Origin: Branchiostoma floridae
Taxonomy: Eukaryota; Chordata; Leptocardii; Amphioxiformes; Branchiostomatidae
Direction: 5' to 3'
NCBI RefSeq assembly: GCF_000003815.2
Contig: NC_049982.1
Span: 2,537,928 to 2,601,927 of the forward strand
Length of the DNA stretch: 64,000 bases
Shown: positions 22,621 to 36,200 of the stretch, one piece after another
How the letters are laid out: each line of letters opens with the position of its first letter
Position numbering within the stretch: position 1 is the stretch's first letter
Program-made: the position numbers and the translations under genes
Notes under the pieces: generated by a model
What the model was told of the DNA's origin: nothing
Databases searched by the model: none
What the model saw: only the letters and a program-made list of their open reading frames with translations

Positions 22621-23008
22621 GGCCACAACAAGTAAATTTTATGGATGACATCCTCTGCAGATTGCAAAAACAGTGCGATAGGGCGAAAAAAAACAAGATG
22701 GGTGAAAAAAAAAACAAGATGGCTACATCTTCAAAAATAGGCCAAATAAAGTTGTGATGACTGTTGCAAAAAGAAATAAAGGGACAAAACATTGTATCAG
22801 AGCTGACAAGGCATTCATTCCTGTATTCAAGACATGTACTGGTGTGGTAAAAGTGACACTAACTAACTGGCATCACCAACACAGTTGGTAACTACACTCA
22901 TGGCTTCCATATTGGTGTCACATTTACAACTATCCAATAAGTTTCATTTCTACAACTACAGTCTTGGGTACGCGCTGATGTCATCCATAAAATTTACTTG
23001 CTGTGACC
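22621..23008. mobile_element. 388 bp MITE with TTA target duplication (PIF/Harbinger-like)
   Basis: The 32 bp ends match inverted at 30 positions: GGCCACAACAAGTAAATTTT on the left, GGTCACAGCAAGTAAATTTT complemented on the right. TTA flanks both sides (22618-22620 and 23009-23011). The paralogous site at 15078-15098 lacks it, reading CCATTAGAAGAATATTTC uninterrupted. TSD and end sequence suggest PIF/Harbinger. Confidence 0.85.
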
Positions 23009-23129
23009 TTAGAGGAATATTTCAGCTGTTACCTTTGGCACTGATACCAGGCTGTCTGAGTTAAGTTACGTGATGGCAGCTAGACTGAAGCTAGCCGCAT
23101 CTTCGTATCAATCAATGACACACGTATAC

Positions 23130-26100
23130 ATGTAATTCTGTATATTCATTATGACGAGACAAGGGAATGTAAATCTAGTTACAAATGTGTAGCGATATGG
23201 CTAATGATGTAGAAGTTCTCCCACTGTTAGACATAGATCATGTATTATGCAACTAATACTACGCAAGCGGGCGGCGAGAACTTTACCAAACTTCAACATT
23301 AAACGATACCCGAGGTTATTGACCCTGGCACGAACCACTCTCGGTAATGGACCGTGTTTATAGTAACGGAGATGTTTCACTGGGGTAAATGTGATCACGG
23401 CTGGGTGACAGGGTACATGCCCGGCAGGCAAACACCGTAGCAGCGGCAAAACTGTGTTTGCAATTGGTTACAACGTGTTGGTCTTTTCGCCATTGCCGAT
23501 CAATAACAAATACCTCCATTTTCAGAGTGCAAATGAAGGAAAGAATCATCATTACTAATGCTGTATATTCATTATGAGATCTTATGACGAGACAAGTAGG
23601 GAATTAGAATCTCTTTACAAATGTGTAGCGATATGACTTGCAATGTGGAAGTTCTCCCACTGCTGGACATATATTATTTACGCAACCAATATGACGCAAG
23701 CGGGCAGCTAGAACTTTGCCAAACTCCACAATCAGACGATATCCGAGGTTACTGACCCTGGCACGAACCACTCTCGGTAATGGACCGTATTTATAGAAAC
23801 GTGGGTGTTTCACTGTGGTAAATGTGATCCTGGGTGGAAGATAACAGGATATCTGGGGTACATACACGGCAGGCCAACATCGTAGCTGTGACAAAACTGT
23901 GTTTGCAATTCACCTCGATGAAGGTTACACATCCAGGTAATAAGATATGCGGCATGATGCCATATGATATGCCAAAAACAGTTACTAAAGCAACTGGATA
24001 TGATTTTGGAACCCGTCAGACGTTTCAGATAGCATCTACTATCTTTCGTCTGTGACACTGAAGTGATCTGGAAGAAATTGGTCTTTTATACCCTAACTAT
24101 GAATGTGTTTGCAATTTGTTACAACAATAAAAAAATACATATAACTCCATTTTCAGAGAGCATATGAAGGAAGCAGCCAATATAACTAATGATGTATATT
24201 CATTATGACGAGCCAAGGGAATGTAAATCTAGTTACAAATATGTAGCGATATGGCTTATGATGTAGAAGTTCTCCCACTCCTAGACATGGACCATGTATA
24301 TACAGCAATGCGACGCAAGCGGCCAGCGAGAACTTTACCAAACTTCACAATTAGACGATACCCGGGGGCACTGACCCTGGCATGAGGCACTCTGACTCGA
24401 TATATAATGGGCCGTGTTTATAGAAACGGAGGTGTTAAGTATATCATGTTTTCATGGCTGGATGATAACAGGCTATGCAGAGTGCATGCACTGTAGACCA
24501 ACTTCGTTACTGTGACCAAACTGTGTTACAATGTGTCCTTTCACCATTGTAGATCAACGACAAATAACTCAATTTTCAGAGAGCAGATGAAGGAAACAGC
24601 TAACCTTACTAATGCTGAATACTCATCATGACGAGGCAAACAGTGAACTTTATATGTGGTTACAAGTGTGTAGCGATATGACTTTTGATGTAGAAGTTTA
24701 TCTATTTATTTGGATTCTCCACAATGACAATGGAGGGTATGGTGAAACAAGTTCTCTCACTTCTGGGCATAGATCATGCATGCAACAAATACGACGCAAG
24801 CGGGCAGCGATAACTTTTACTAAACATCACAATCAGACGATGCCCGAGGTGAATGACCCTGGCACGAACCACTCTCGGTAATGGACCGTGTTTATAGAAA
24901 CGGAGGTGTTTCACTGGGGTAAATGTGATCACGGCTGGGTGACAGGGTGCATGCCCGGCAGGCAAACACCGTAGCAGCGGCAAAACTGTGTTTGCAATTG
25001 GTTACAACGTGTTGGTCTTTTCGCCATTGCCGATCAATAACAAATACCTCCATTTTCAGAGAGCAACTGAAGGAAAGAATCATCATAACTAATGCTGTAT
25101 ATTCATTATGACGAGACAAGTAGGGAATAAAAATCTCTTTACAAATGTGTAACGATATGACTTATAATGTAGAAGTTCTCCCACTGCTGGACATAGATTA
25201 TTTACGCAACCAATACGACGCAAGCGGGCAGCAAGAACTTTTAACAAACTTCACAATTAAACGATACCCGAGGTTACTGACCCTGGCACGAAGCACTCTC
25301 GGTAATGGACCGTGTTTATAGTAACGGAGATGTTTCACTGGGGTAAATGTGATCACGGCTGGGTGACAGGGTGCATGCACGGCAGGCAAACACCGCAGCA
25401 GCGGCAAAACTGTGCTTGCAATTGGTTACAACGTGTTGGTCTTTTCGCCATTGCAGATCATTAACAAATACCTCCATTTTCAGAGAGCAAATGAAGGAAG
25501 CAATTATCATTACTAATGCTGTATATTCATTATGACGAGACAAGCAGGGAATTTAAATCTATTCACAAATGTGTAGCGATATGGCTTGTAATGTAAAAGT
25601 TCTCCCACTACTGGACATAGATCATGTTGCAACTAATACGGCCCAAGCGGGCGACGAGAACTTTACCAAACTTCAACATTAAACGATACCCGAGGTTAAT
25701 GACCCTGGCATGAGCCATGAGGCACTCTCGGTAATGGACCGTGTTTGTAGAAACGGAGATGTTTCACTGGGGTGAATGTGATCATGGTTGGGTGATAACA
25801 GGCTGTGTACGGTATATGCACGGGAAGTCAACATCGTAGCTATGTCAATGTTGTAACAAAGTGTTTGTTTTTTCCCCATTACAGAGCAATAAGAAATTTT
25901 TAGAGAGTAGGTGAAATTGCCAACTTAACTAATGCTGTATATATCCATTATGGCGAGACAAGTAGGGGATTCCATTCTATTAACAAATGTGTAACGATGT
26001 AGAAGTTCTCCCACAGCTGGATATAGATCATGTATGCAGCCAATACGACGCAAGCGGGCAGAGAGAACTTTACCAAACTTCATAACTAAACGATACCCGA

Positions 26101-26200
26101 GGTTACTGACCCTGGCACGAGGCACTCTCGGTAATGGACCTTGTTTATAGAAACGAAGGTGTTTCACTGTGGTGATCATGGCTTGGGATAAAAATATATA
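23130..26200. repeat. Tandem array, ~423 bp unit, about seven copies
   Basis: Starts (CTGTATATTCATTATGACG) lie at about 23137, 23560, 24188, 24612, 25091, 25517 and 25932. Spacing is 423, 628, 424, 479, 426 and 415. The 628 bp unit holds an insertion at 23915-24055 related to 58600-58690. Minus-strand frames of 60-96 codons with CHPAVITFTPVKHLR recur only because the DNA repeats. No gene supported. Confidence 0.85.
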
Positions 26201-26634
26201 CGGACGGCAGGGACAAAGTCACCACCGTGAATATATGACATACCCTATGCTCACGATTACCTAATGGGCAATGTGACTATTTCTGTACCGTTGCAGATCA
26301 ACCAGAGGAAGAAAAATTTATGATGACAAGTCATAAGGAAAAAATAATTATTTGATAAATTCTGTTTTTCACGATGAACGGATTGTAGTAAGATTTTACT
26401 TTGACTTTTTTAATAGCTGGCACTGAAATCACAGATAAAGCTGTGGTGATAATGGAGTATTTTGATATAGTTGTACAAAGGTTGATAATATACAATAATG
26501 GATATACTTTTCCTTAATTTGTCTTTAAAACACTGCATTGCAGATACTCTCTTGTGTTTTATTCACCTTGAATAGTCACCTTGAATATTCACCAATATTT
26601 ATGCCATAAAACCACATCTAAACTGACATATTTT

Positions 26635-26830
26635 GCAGAATGCCATTGCAGGCGACATGCCTTACTCCCCTCAGACACCTTTCCGTTGCTGTGTACACAG
26701 GGGCTGTTCATGGTTCCTATGAACTCACAATGACCGTACGGTCATCGTATGTTCTCCGCCGTTTGACCTTACCTTACTTACTTGTTGAGTCGAAAGTCCA
26801 CTGTTACCCAATGGCACTAATAGTCCCTAT
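26635..26830. repeat. Copy of the dispersed repeat at 16480-16680
   Basis: Shares CATTGCAGGCGACATGCCTT and GACCGTACGGTCATCG. It flanks the right end of the tandem array just as the 16.5 kb copy flanks the shorter one. Confidence 0.6.
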
Positions 26831-27347
26831 AGATACACCATTGCACCGTTTTACGTTGCTAGGACGGGCTTCTCTACAACTTTTAAATTTGAAACTCTTT
26901 ATCAATCAACTACATCCTTGGCTTGTCTTGCTCGTGCAAGGAGCACTACCGCAAATTGTACCTTGATCATCATGATTGTAACCGTTGTGTCAGGCTATAC
27001 TGACCCTGTTTGTTATTGGGTAACATTTTGTGATATTTCCAACTGTATTTACCTGCACATTAGTCTGCTAAAGGCCTTTCCTTTTATGTCCATTTTGATT
27101 CCAATGACTTATTTGCCAAACAAAATTCCACTTGGTCCTAATGGCGATGTCAAACGAATGTTATGAAATCTTCTACTTAACGGAAAATTCAACACAATTA
27201 ATTAAATAAAAATGAAATATAATCCAATTTCCAGTCTACGCATTCATCCAACTAAACTTTTAAAGCAAGGCTAATCCGTCGCTCTACAGACCAATACGTA
27301 TTTAACTTTTTTCAGAACGCGTGTATGCAGTCCGGTCGGTTGAAGGA

Positions 27348-27454
27348 TCAGTTACCCCAGCAAGAGAATGACCCGCCGTCTGTCTTGCAGTATAGGCCGT
27401 CCGGACAGGAGGTGCTGTTGCATCGGTACTGTTCGCCAAGGCGAACAAATGGCG
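27348..27454 (-). CDS. Unassigned terminal exon: W-type truncated EGF-like module
   Basis: Acceptor TTTCAG, 107 nt, phase 1, encoding [16 protein letters not shown] and ending SFSCWGN-stop. It has the same size and end type as the last exons of genes C and A. No other exon lies between it and the gene B RAG-type last exon (30132-30247), so it may be an alternative last exon of gene B or a relic of a lost gene. Confidence 0.65.
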
Positions 27455-27499
27455 CTGAAACAATGTGAAGACAAGGGTCTATTTTATTATCATCTTTTA

Positions 27500-27945
27500 T
27501 TCTAATGGAACTTGGAAGCTATCGTAGATTGGAATTATTTATCACAAAGCACAGTAGGGGCATCTTCTCTGGATAGTTTTAAAGAACGCTTGCAGATAGA
27601 TGTGCAAAAGTTAGGTGTGACGGATCGTTCAGTGTAATATAACCAGCTGCTGCCGCACCGCGTGCCTGCGAAGCTGGTGTGTTACGCCGAATGGCGGTTA
27701 TACCAGCTATATAGAAACAGATACAGAAGCTGGTGTGTTACGCCGAATGGAGGTTATAATGGCTATATAGATACAGATACAGAAGCAGGCGTGTTACGCC
27801 GAATGGCGGTTATACCAGCTATATAGAAACAGATACAGAAGCTGGTGTGTTGAAGGGTGCTTATACCAGCTATATAGAAACAGATACAGAAGTTGGTGTG
27901 TTACGCCGAATGGCGGTTATACCGGCTATATAGAAACAGATACAG
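27500..27945 (+). mobile_element. LINE 3' end followed by a 56 bp minisatellite
   Basis: The frame reads SLDSFKERLQIDVQKLGVTD then RSV-stop, a LINE reverse transcriptase C-terminus. From 27670 the 3' end is repeated about five times (starts 27670, 27726, 27782, 27838, 27889), each with GTGTTACGCCGAATGGCGGT and TATATAGAAACAGATACAG. Confidence 0.7.
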
Positions 27946-28384
27946 CATGCAACGGGTATTTTAGTATCAAACAAAGAAATAAGCATGCACCGTTTTGGTA
28001 TTTGAAACATAAGCAAGATGTTCCAATAGAAATAATAAAGCACTGGGGACCACTAGTTCTAGGCACACAAACACACATCGAGAGGGAATTATCGATTTGA
28101 CCTATAATGTAAATTTTTTTTCAACCACTCGGCAAAAATCTCATTTACAAACGTTACAAAGCCAGTGTACGAATTTTCTAAACTTCACAACAAAATACGT
28201 CAGGTTACTGAATCTACCTTTAATCATTCTTGTTGTTAGTGTTAGCACCACCCAATGCATATGTCTTCCAAAATGTCGGAAATTTCACCCTCCACTGTAT
28301 ACAGAAAAGAAATCAAACCCAATAGTTTTAATTTTAGATTGGAAGTATCACTCGTTTTATGACCCCTATTTCACTTAATTAATG

Positions 28385-28485
28385 TCCACTTTGTTACTGT
28401 ATCGCTATCATCATTGTATCATCATACATGTATTTATGCAATTAGCCTTCGGGCATGAGTTTGCAATAAAGAAAGATTGTTAATG
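28385..28485 (+). mobile_element. LINE 3' end fragment
   Basis: TGCAATTAGCCTTCGGGCAT followed by GCAATAAAG matches the 3' UTR type at 10280-10340 and 48600-48690. The upstream frame 28097-28378 is not recognised. Confidence 0.5.
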
Positions 28486-28849
28486 GACCGTGTTTACAGA
28501 AACGAAGGTGTTTCACTGCTCTTCTACACATTGTTTGGATTGTGGAAAAATGGAACCATATATGCCCTTAATTTAATGTCTAAGTCAAAAGAACGTACCC
28601 TGTAAATTTGTCAATATTTTTCTCGACTTTATATTTTCAGTGATATCTTGTGTATAAGTTATCATTGAAATCATAGATGAAGCACCGGTGATAATGGATT
28701 ATTTCAAAATAATTGCATCAACAGCTCATAAGAATATACAGTATAAAAAGAATAAGTCCTCTCATTTGCTTGAGAAGCTTTGTTACAGATAATTTCTCCG
28801 GTTTTCATGGCATGTATTCAGGTTTGGATGGACATACTTGCCAGAAAGA

Positions 28850-29545
28850 CTTTGCAGACGACATGCTTACTCTCTTCAAACATTTTTTCCATTGCTGGGT
28901 GCAAATGGTTCCTGTGAACTGTGACCGTACAGCCATCGCATGTTCCCTGCTTTTTTGACGTTACCTTATTTGGAGAGGTCAGAGTCTATGGTTACTCTCG
29001 CTAATAGACTGTATTGATAGTAACGGAGGTGTTTCACCGCGGTAAATTTGATCCCGGCTTGTTGATAAGAGACTATGGAGGGCCTACACCGTAACAGTGG
29101 TCTCGATTACCAAGACCATGTTATGATCTCCACACCGCCGCAGATCAACCAGTGATAAGTTAGAAGACGAAAGGAATTTGACTGCATAGTATAAAGTCCA
29201 TTGGTGGCATCTATGATTCTATTTATATGATTCTATCAAAATTTGTTAAGAACACACAATACATATTGTGTAGAGTCTTTTTCATTTTCTTCCGAAGGGC
29301 TTTCTTACTGATAATCTGTCCGGTTTTCATGACATGTATTCAAGCCTTAATTCACATATTTGTCAGAAGGAATTTTCAGACGACAGACCACACTCCAAGA
29401 CATTTTGCGTTGCCGGGTGCACAGGGCCTAGGGCTGCGAATTTGTATTAACCTTACGGTCATTGCATTTTCTCTGCCCTTTGACCTTACTTTTAGGCACA
29501 AGTACAGTATTTGGAGAGTCTAGAGTCCACGGTTACGCATGGCTA
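28850..29545. repeat. Two further copies of the 16480-16680 repeat
   Basis: Copies at about 28850-29000 and 29380-29545, with a short piece of the 423 bp family (GGAGGTGTTTCACCGCGGTA) between them near 29020. Confidence 0.5.
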
Positions 29546-30131
29546 TTTTTCTTCATATTAGAAAAAAATTCTAAAATCATGACTTGATAACATTCGTTTA
29601 TTACATTCTGCACGGGCAAGAAAAGTGTTCATGTAGTCAGATTGCCAATAAGAGAAGCCCTTTTCCTGACAGATGTTTCAATTCCAACTATTTCCATCCC
29701 TTGTTATTAATAAATATTTCCTTCATCATACACCATTTCACAAAGATAACATAATAAGAAAAATACCATTGAAGTATCACACAAAAAGGACAATCTGATT
29801 AGACATTCGTAGGACAACACTTAATTCTAACTGATGGTGATGAAAGCATTCTGTTACATGTTTCGTTACAATAGTACACATCTATAGATTTCTTAGATTC
29901 TTCAACTGTTGCATTAAAATGTGTATACATACATGCACCTTGGCAAACAGGTAAGACATTCTTGTTGCCTTATCTAAAGTCAGTAATAAGCAAACACCCA
30001 AAAAATAGATCAAATAAGTAATCTAAGGGCCTGGTTTGCTTCAGCTTAATTTGAATTTTTTCGGCGTGTTTCGGTGTGTGTTCCAGGCCTGGTCCGTCAT
30101 GTTGCCGTTGCAGGTGAGAATCATCGAAAAT

Positions 30132-30247
30132 CTACCCGGCTCTGCAGGAGAAAGATGCCGGATCCTCCTCTTTGCAGTTCATACCGCCCGGACAGGAGGC
30201 GCTGCTGCAGACATAAGGGTCCACTTGTACCAGCCTGGTGCTCCTGG
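30132..30247 (-). CDS. Gene B terminal exon, RAG type
   Basis: It encodes [18 protein letters not shown] and ends SFSCRAG-stop, spacing C-x4-C-x5-C-x9-C. The alternative W-type exon lies 2.7 kb further downstream. Confidence 0.8.
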
Positions 30248-33200
30248 CTGAAACCAAATCAATATGACGAAGTCGATACCTTTGTTGGCTATTGATCTTC
30301 ACTTTTTCTGCTCTATCATAGTCCCAGAAAAGTTCATAGTTCAAAGCAATGGTCATTATGAATTACTTATCAATGCCATATAAGTCAACAATCTCTGTTT
30401 CTCTTTGTATATAGAATACATGTGCAACGAGTGAATTGAAGCTGACATTGCATTTGAGATGGATAATTTTAATGATATAAATGAAGATTAAAATTATTAC
30501 ATGTAAAAGTTGATATTGCTATCACTGGATGAAGCCAATTTTGTGATCGATGAATCTGAGCTTAGGTACTGATTATTGTCATGACGGAAGTCTATGTGAC
30601 TGTATAAAAGGTGGGGATATAAAATTCTGACCGTTGCAGATGAAATGGTCACCCTGATCCTGACACTGCCAGTTGAACGGACAGACAACTTGGGCACACA
30701 GGTCCATATCTAGAAAGAAATTACACGATTAAATGAAGATAAATCTTGGCCGGATATATCATACATGCTAATATGTAATTAGATGCAACTTTTGAAATGC
30801 TATCTTTGTTTGAAGTCGCTGTGATATGCAGTCTTGCATACCTGTTTCACAGTTGTCCCCTTCGAACCCAGCAGTGCAGTGACACACGTACGAGTTCAGG
30901 CCATCAGAGCACATTCCGCCGTTTTGACAAGGATTGGAGGAGCATTCAACAATATCTGTAAAGGGATATGAACAATTGAAGACTCGTTTTTTCTCTTCAT
31001 TTTGTTCACTCGGCGTTCGTTGAAACATCTAAAAAAACAACACAGAGACTTCTTTGTTATTACACTTATCGACATCAGAAAGGCCTTTGGTTCGGTCTTA
31101 AGAGAGCTGCTATGGAGAATCATGGCCGGTTTCTTCATGGAACGTCTCATCTTCATGCCCCGGTTCCATGAAGAAATGACGGTCCATGTTCATGACGACT
31201 GGGAATCATCCTAAGCCTTTCTAGTGACCAAAGGATATGTTTTGCTGCCAGTAGTCAACACTCTTCAGCATCATCTTCGCAGCCATGTTCACCGACGCTT
31301 TACAAGACAGGGACAGCAGGTACAGGCAGATGAAAAGCTGTTCAATCAACTTTAGCTTCTCGCGTTAATAAACATTCACAGCTCTTTGCTGATAACTGCG
31401 ATCTTCATACGGCTGCAATGGAATGTGAGATGCAGTCATCACTTGACAGGTTTTGTAGGTAGCGTCGGCCTCACCAAGAACAAAGAAGACCAAAAAAAAA
31501 GACTAGTCGGACATCCCAAGCCACACTACAAAGACAGTTTTAAGGTAAACTTAAAGAACTTCAGAATCCCCATGGACAGCTTGGATGTCGCCGCCAGATC
31601 AACCAGAGGCCCGGCGTTCCAGAACCACCCTGACTTCGGCTGCAGAAGGTGGGAAATAAACACGTACGGAAAGGAAGGTAGACCCCCAAACCACAGCAAC
31701 CGACCGACCTCAAGTGCATCGTCTTCGGGCGGTGTTTCAAAGCAAGGTTTTGGCTGATTATAGTAGTCACTCTAAAGCGCAACTCAAGTCGAATTCCTCA
31801 TTAGCAGTGGACGAGCAATGTTCGTACAATTCGATTATTCATTGAAATTCATTTCATACAATAAGACAGTGTTTTGCTTTAATGTACTATTCAAAACGAA
31901 GTTATGATGGATGCTCCTATGTGTTCGCATTAATCATTAATCGCCTTCTTTAGGACCAATACTGATGATCAATCACTTCAGAACGTAAACTCGCGAGAGT
32001 TACATACACGTGATCTAGCGCATATGGGGCGTTAGAAATCACTCCAGCATCAGTAAGTCTCGCGAGTTTAGCACTGTACTATAAAACGAGATTATAGTAA
32101 GTTTTCTCTAAAAAGAAGGGATAAATAATACCTATATTGCAGTATCCCCCCTGATATCCATCCGGACAGGAACAGAAGCTGTAGGAGTCGTTGAAGCAGG
32201 TGGAACAGAGGCCGTTGTTGTAGCAGATGTTCGTTTGACACGGCTTCGGCTCTTCAAGGATGTTGAAAAAAATTCACTAAAATGCAATTTTGCAACCATT
32301 TCTAAATTGTGTGCGCATGTGTGTGTTTAAGTAGCTCTTGGGATAAAGAGTAAGTGACCCTCAGCCAGGGGCCTATTTTGATTCAAAGTTTAGAGGAAAA
32401 TTACTCAAGAACGTGTTGGCAAATCGTCACCATTTTTTGGAATGTAGATCATTAGTAATGTCGCACATGATAAACAGTAAGCAACTAAACAACTGGTTTG
32501 GATAATTAATGAGGAACGCTTATACATCCACTGCATTTTACAAGACTCAATCAATGTAAGTAAAAACGAAATAAATGTCTATTTGCACAATGAATGAGAA
32601 AATATGCTATTGCCATATCGGTAAATCTCATATATTACGATGATGAATAGATGTAAACCTAATAGATCATGATCAGATGTACATGATTCATAAGCAAACA
32701 CTACAATAGCCTTTGTGTTAAGATTTTCATACATCTGTGCTATTTTTTTTACAAAACATGATCCACTGAGATAATCTAGGCAAATGAGATCGAATTTTTT
32801 TGCACAATCAGTGGGGAATACTTCACTCGATTTTTTGTCAACTTAAGTAATGAATCTTGACAATTTGATAGTATTTATGTATTATCATTATTGTTTTCTT
32901 TAGTTTCGTACCATTATTTTCATTAATCATTTGTATTGATATCATCATTACTAGCAGCATCTATTGTTATGATTAGTATTATTGTTTACATCAGTTTCAT
33001 TACCATTGTTATTAATCATTTCATTTATTGCTGTCTATTTATGTTTGCCTATGTTTGTGATGAATATGTTTAATTTCTTTTTATGTAACACGCAGGGCTC
33101 CACTGAAAAGCAGTGCAAGAGCACTGAGCTTGGACCACCTTGGATAAAGATTACAGAAATAAATAAATAAATCTTGAATTGTGTATTTTGTGCAATTGTT

Positions 33201-36200
33201 CACAATACTTTACGGATCTGTATACGTAGCATGTGACTGCATCCGTAAATTTAACCCTATCCAGACTGGGCTTTTTTGGCATCCCCCGGCCTGGACCCCC
33301 CCCCCCCCCCCCCCCTTCGTCATTTCAAAACAGTTTACTGTAATGCAAATTTTGCAGGGGCTGATGTGCTTGTTAAGTTTCATAATTTCTGAAATGTTGA
33401 TATCATTATGACATGATCTGACGAAATTTTGACGTCATTAATTGATTCTTTGGGCTAAAAGGGGGAATTCTCATAATACATAAATATATAACATAATAGT
33501 TAACAATAAAGGGTTTTTTAAGTCAATATTTAAGTATTCTAAAACTTCTGTTATCAAAGCCACCACAACGACGTCAACACGACGTCAGAACATATTTAAG
33601 CTATCACTTTTAATTCACCATCTTGGATCATCGACATCAATTGTCCTAAGATACATATTTTTCAACCTATAACCCTAAAATCCATGAAAACGGATTAACA
33701 TGCATTCACATTGTTTTTTGTGAGAAAATAGCAATTAGGGATGGAATCCGACTGAAAATAAGCTGATTATAGTTTTCATGATGAGATTGCCCGTTATCTT
33801 GGAATTTGACCAATTACATCATTACTTTAGCATAAATTATGGATATCTAATTATAAATGCCACATTAAAATATGTTACATATTAAAGATATATGAAACAA
33901 GTGTAGTTTAGCAAGGAAAATCACATTTCTTAGACGAAAATTAGTGATTTTTGTAAAATATGCCTTTCAGAAACCGTTGTCATGGCAACACGAAAAATTA
34001 TAAACTTGCTTTCTTTTTAGTAAATTGTTGCCAACAATATTCTAGGAACAGTCAGCAAGTTTGGTTGTCCTGGGAAATTTCGTTTGGGAGTTATACAGCG
34101 TTAAAGTTGGCGCAGGCCCTTTTGGCCACCCCAACACACCCCACCCCCAAGTCTGGATAGAGTTAAGCTGTTATTGTAGTAAAATATGAATAAGTCAGTT
34201 GTCTTCTCAGCTGCTTTATGTTCAATGCACATGACGCTTGATAAATACAAAGAATGATGTTCCATTTGAGTGTTTTTATGTACCTGACACGCAGACGTAG
34301 CTGTGTTGCTCTGTGCAGAAGGCAATCTTTGCCTGGTAGTTGTTGGAACTGTCCAGAAGAACGCAGAGGTCAAAAGGGGAAGACGGTTCGCCTGCCATCC
34401 ACTGTAGGGAACCTGTTAAAAATAATAACAACGAATTGGTAGTAATTAGTAATATGTTAACTGGTCCCAAGGAGAAATCACAAGATATACTTTAAACGGA
34501 TTTTAAGCTAATGAATCTAGCCATATATATTGTATGAAGTGAATTTCTGTCTTTTTATTTAAACAGGGTACCAGATGGACGTATTATCATATCTTCATAC
34601 CTAACGCAAGAGTACCATCGCTGTGGAGAATAGGTAGCGGAGCTGTTTTCATGGCCAGCCACGTGGAAGAACCAGTGGTGGCCGCAATCATGTTTGCCAG
34701 GAACTGTTGCTTTTTGTCGTCTTTCACATCCACCATGTGGCCGTCGACAGCAAGGCAGGCATGTGTGGCTTCGAGATGGCGAGCTGCTGAAGTTGAGAAC
34801 TTGTAGCAATCTCCGACAGAAGATACTAGAATTAATAAATAGTATATAAAATTTGAAAGTGCAAATTTAAATTGAATCAAAAATTTTCTCTCCGTGCAAA
34901 AAACAACACACTTCCAGAATAATTAGTTTTGGATGGATAAAACCTAAAAACATATCATTTAAGGTAACGTATGCCAAACGTGAGAAGTCCACGGCATACC
35001 TTTGACAAGTTTCAAATCATCTGATTTCATCAAGCTATTTTTAGAATTAGGCATGTGCATCTGGAGAGTGTCACAATGCCAGGTGATGAAGACAATGCCT
35101 TTCAATCGCGTCACATTCTAGTAATTGCATATAGTATGTTTCTAATGCTACGCTCTCTCAAGGAAAGTACACAAGTCATGTTTCTGATTAATATATCGCA
35201 TGTACTGTATGTTTATTTCCTTATGTATCATACTTTTCATTCCAGAAATCTTTCCAGCTTGACCCCGGTTTGAAAATGACGTATCACATAGTCTCGAATC
35301 GTACCGATTTCACAATGCTCCCCTGTGGTATACTTTGGGCAGACACAGCTGTAGCTGGCCACGTGATCCATGCAGGTCCCTCCCATCCAGCAAGGGTTGC
35401 TCTCGCACTCGTCAATATCTGAAATGAACGAATGTATTTACATTGATCTTTTTTTTTTTTATTCATGAAATTTGCTTATGTTTCAAATGTTAATAGACGT
35501 ATGGCCAATGTCATGCTAGTGCCTCTATCGCAGCAATACATTGCAGTCTGTTACCTACGCACAGTCTTTACTATTACGCCTGTGCAGTGCATCTTTAAGC
35601 TGAATTATATAAATAATACACGCAGTGAAAAGGTAAGGTACGTTTGTGTAACATGAACAGTGACACTCACCAGTTTCACATAAAGTTCCAGTAAACCCAG
35701 GTGCGCACTGACAGGTGAAGCTGTTTACTCCTTCCTGACATGTAGCCCAATTCTGACAGGGGGCGCTGCTGCACTCGTCGAAATCTATGTAATTTTTTTG
35801 CAATTTTGATAAATCCAGTCAAATCAAAGTTTATGTTCCAAATCGTCTTAAATAGCAATGCTTTTCTCATGGACAATATGGATTTGTAGAAAGTTTGCAT
35901 GGAAGTTATATTTTATAAAATGTTAACATTTGCTGTGAACATTTATCTTTCCCCTAGAAGCCTACCTATTACTTGGTGAATCCAGTATAACCAGGGGGAA
36001 AGTCACAAGTTTCAAAGTTGCATTTCAAACACGAATATGTTCCTACTGATTAGGGTCATGCTTCTTTTGTTTCTGTTTTGATACGTTCTACTATTGTCCT
36101 CTTATTTTCTTCATTCCTTATTGAAAAAATAAACATGGCAGAAATACCTTGGCAGACAAGTGGCATTGAATCTTAGTGCTTATTTTCTTTACTGTAACTC

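Noticed and set aside
15340-26179. Recurrent minus-strand frames with CHPAVITFTPVKHLR
   Set aside because: They occur only because the DNA unit is tandemly repeated; lengths and ends vary, there are no splice borders and no recognised family.
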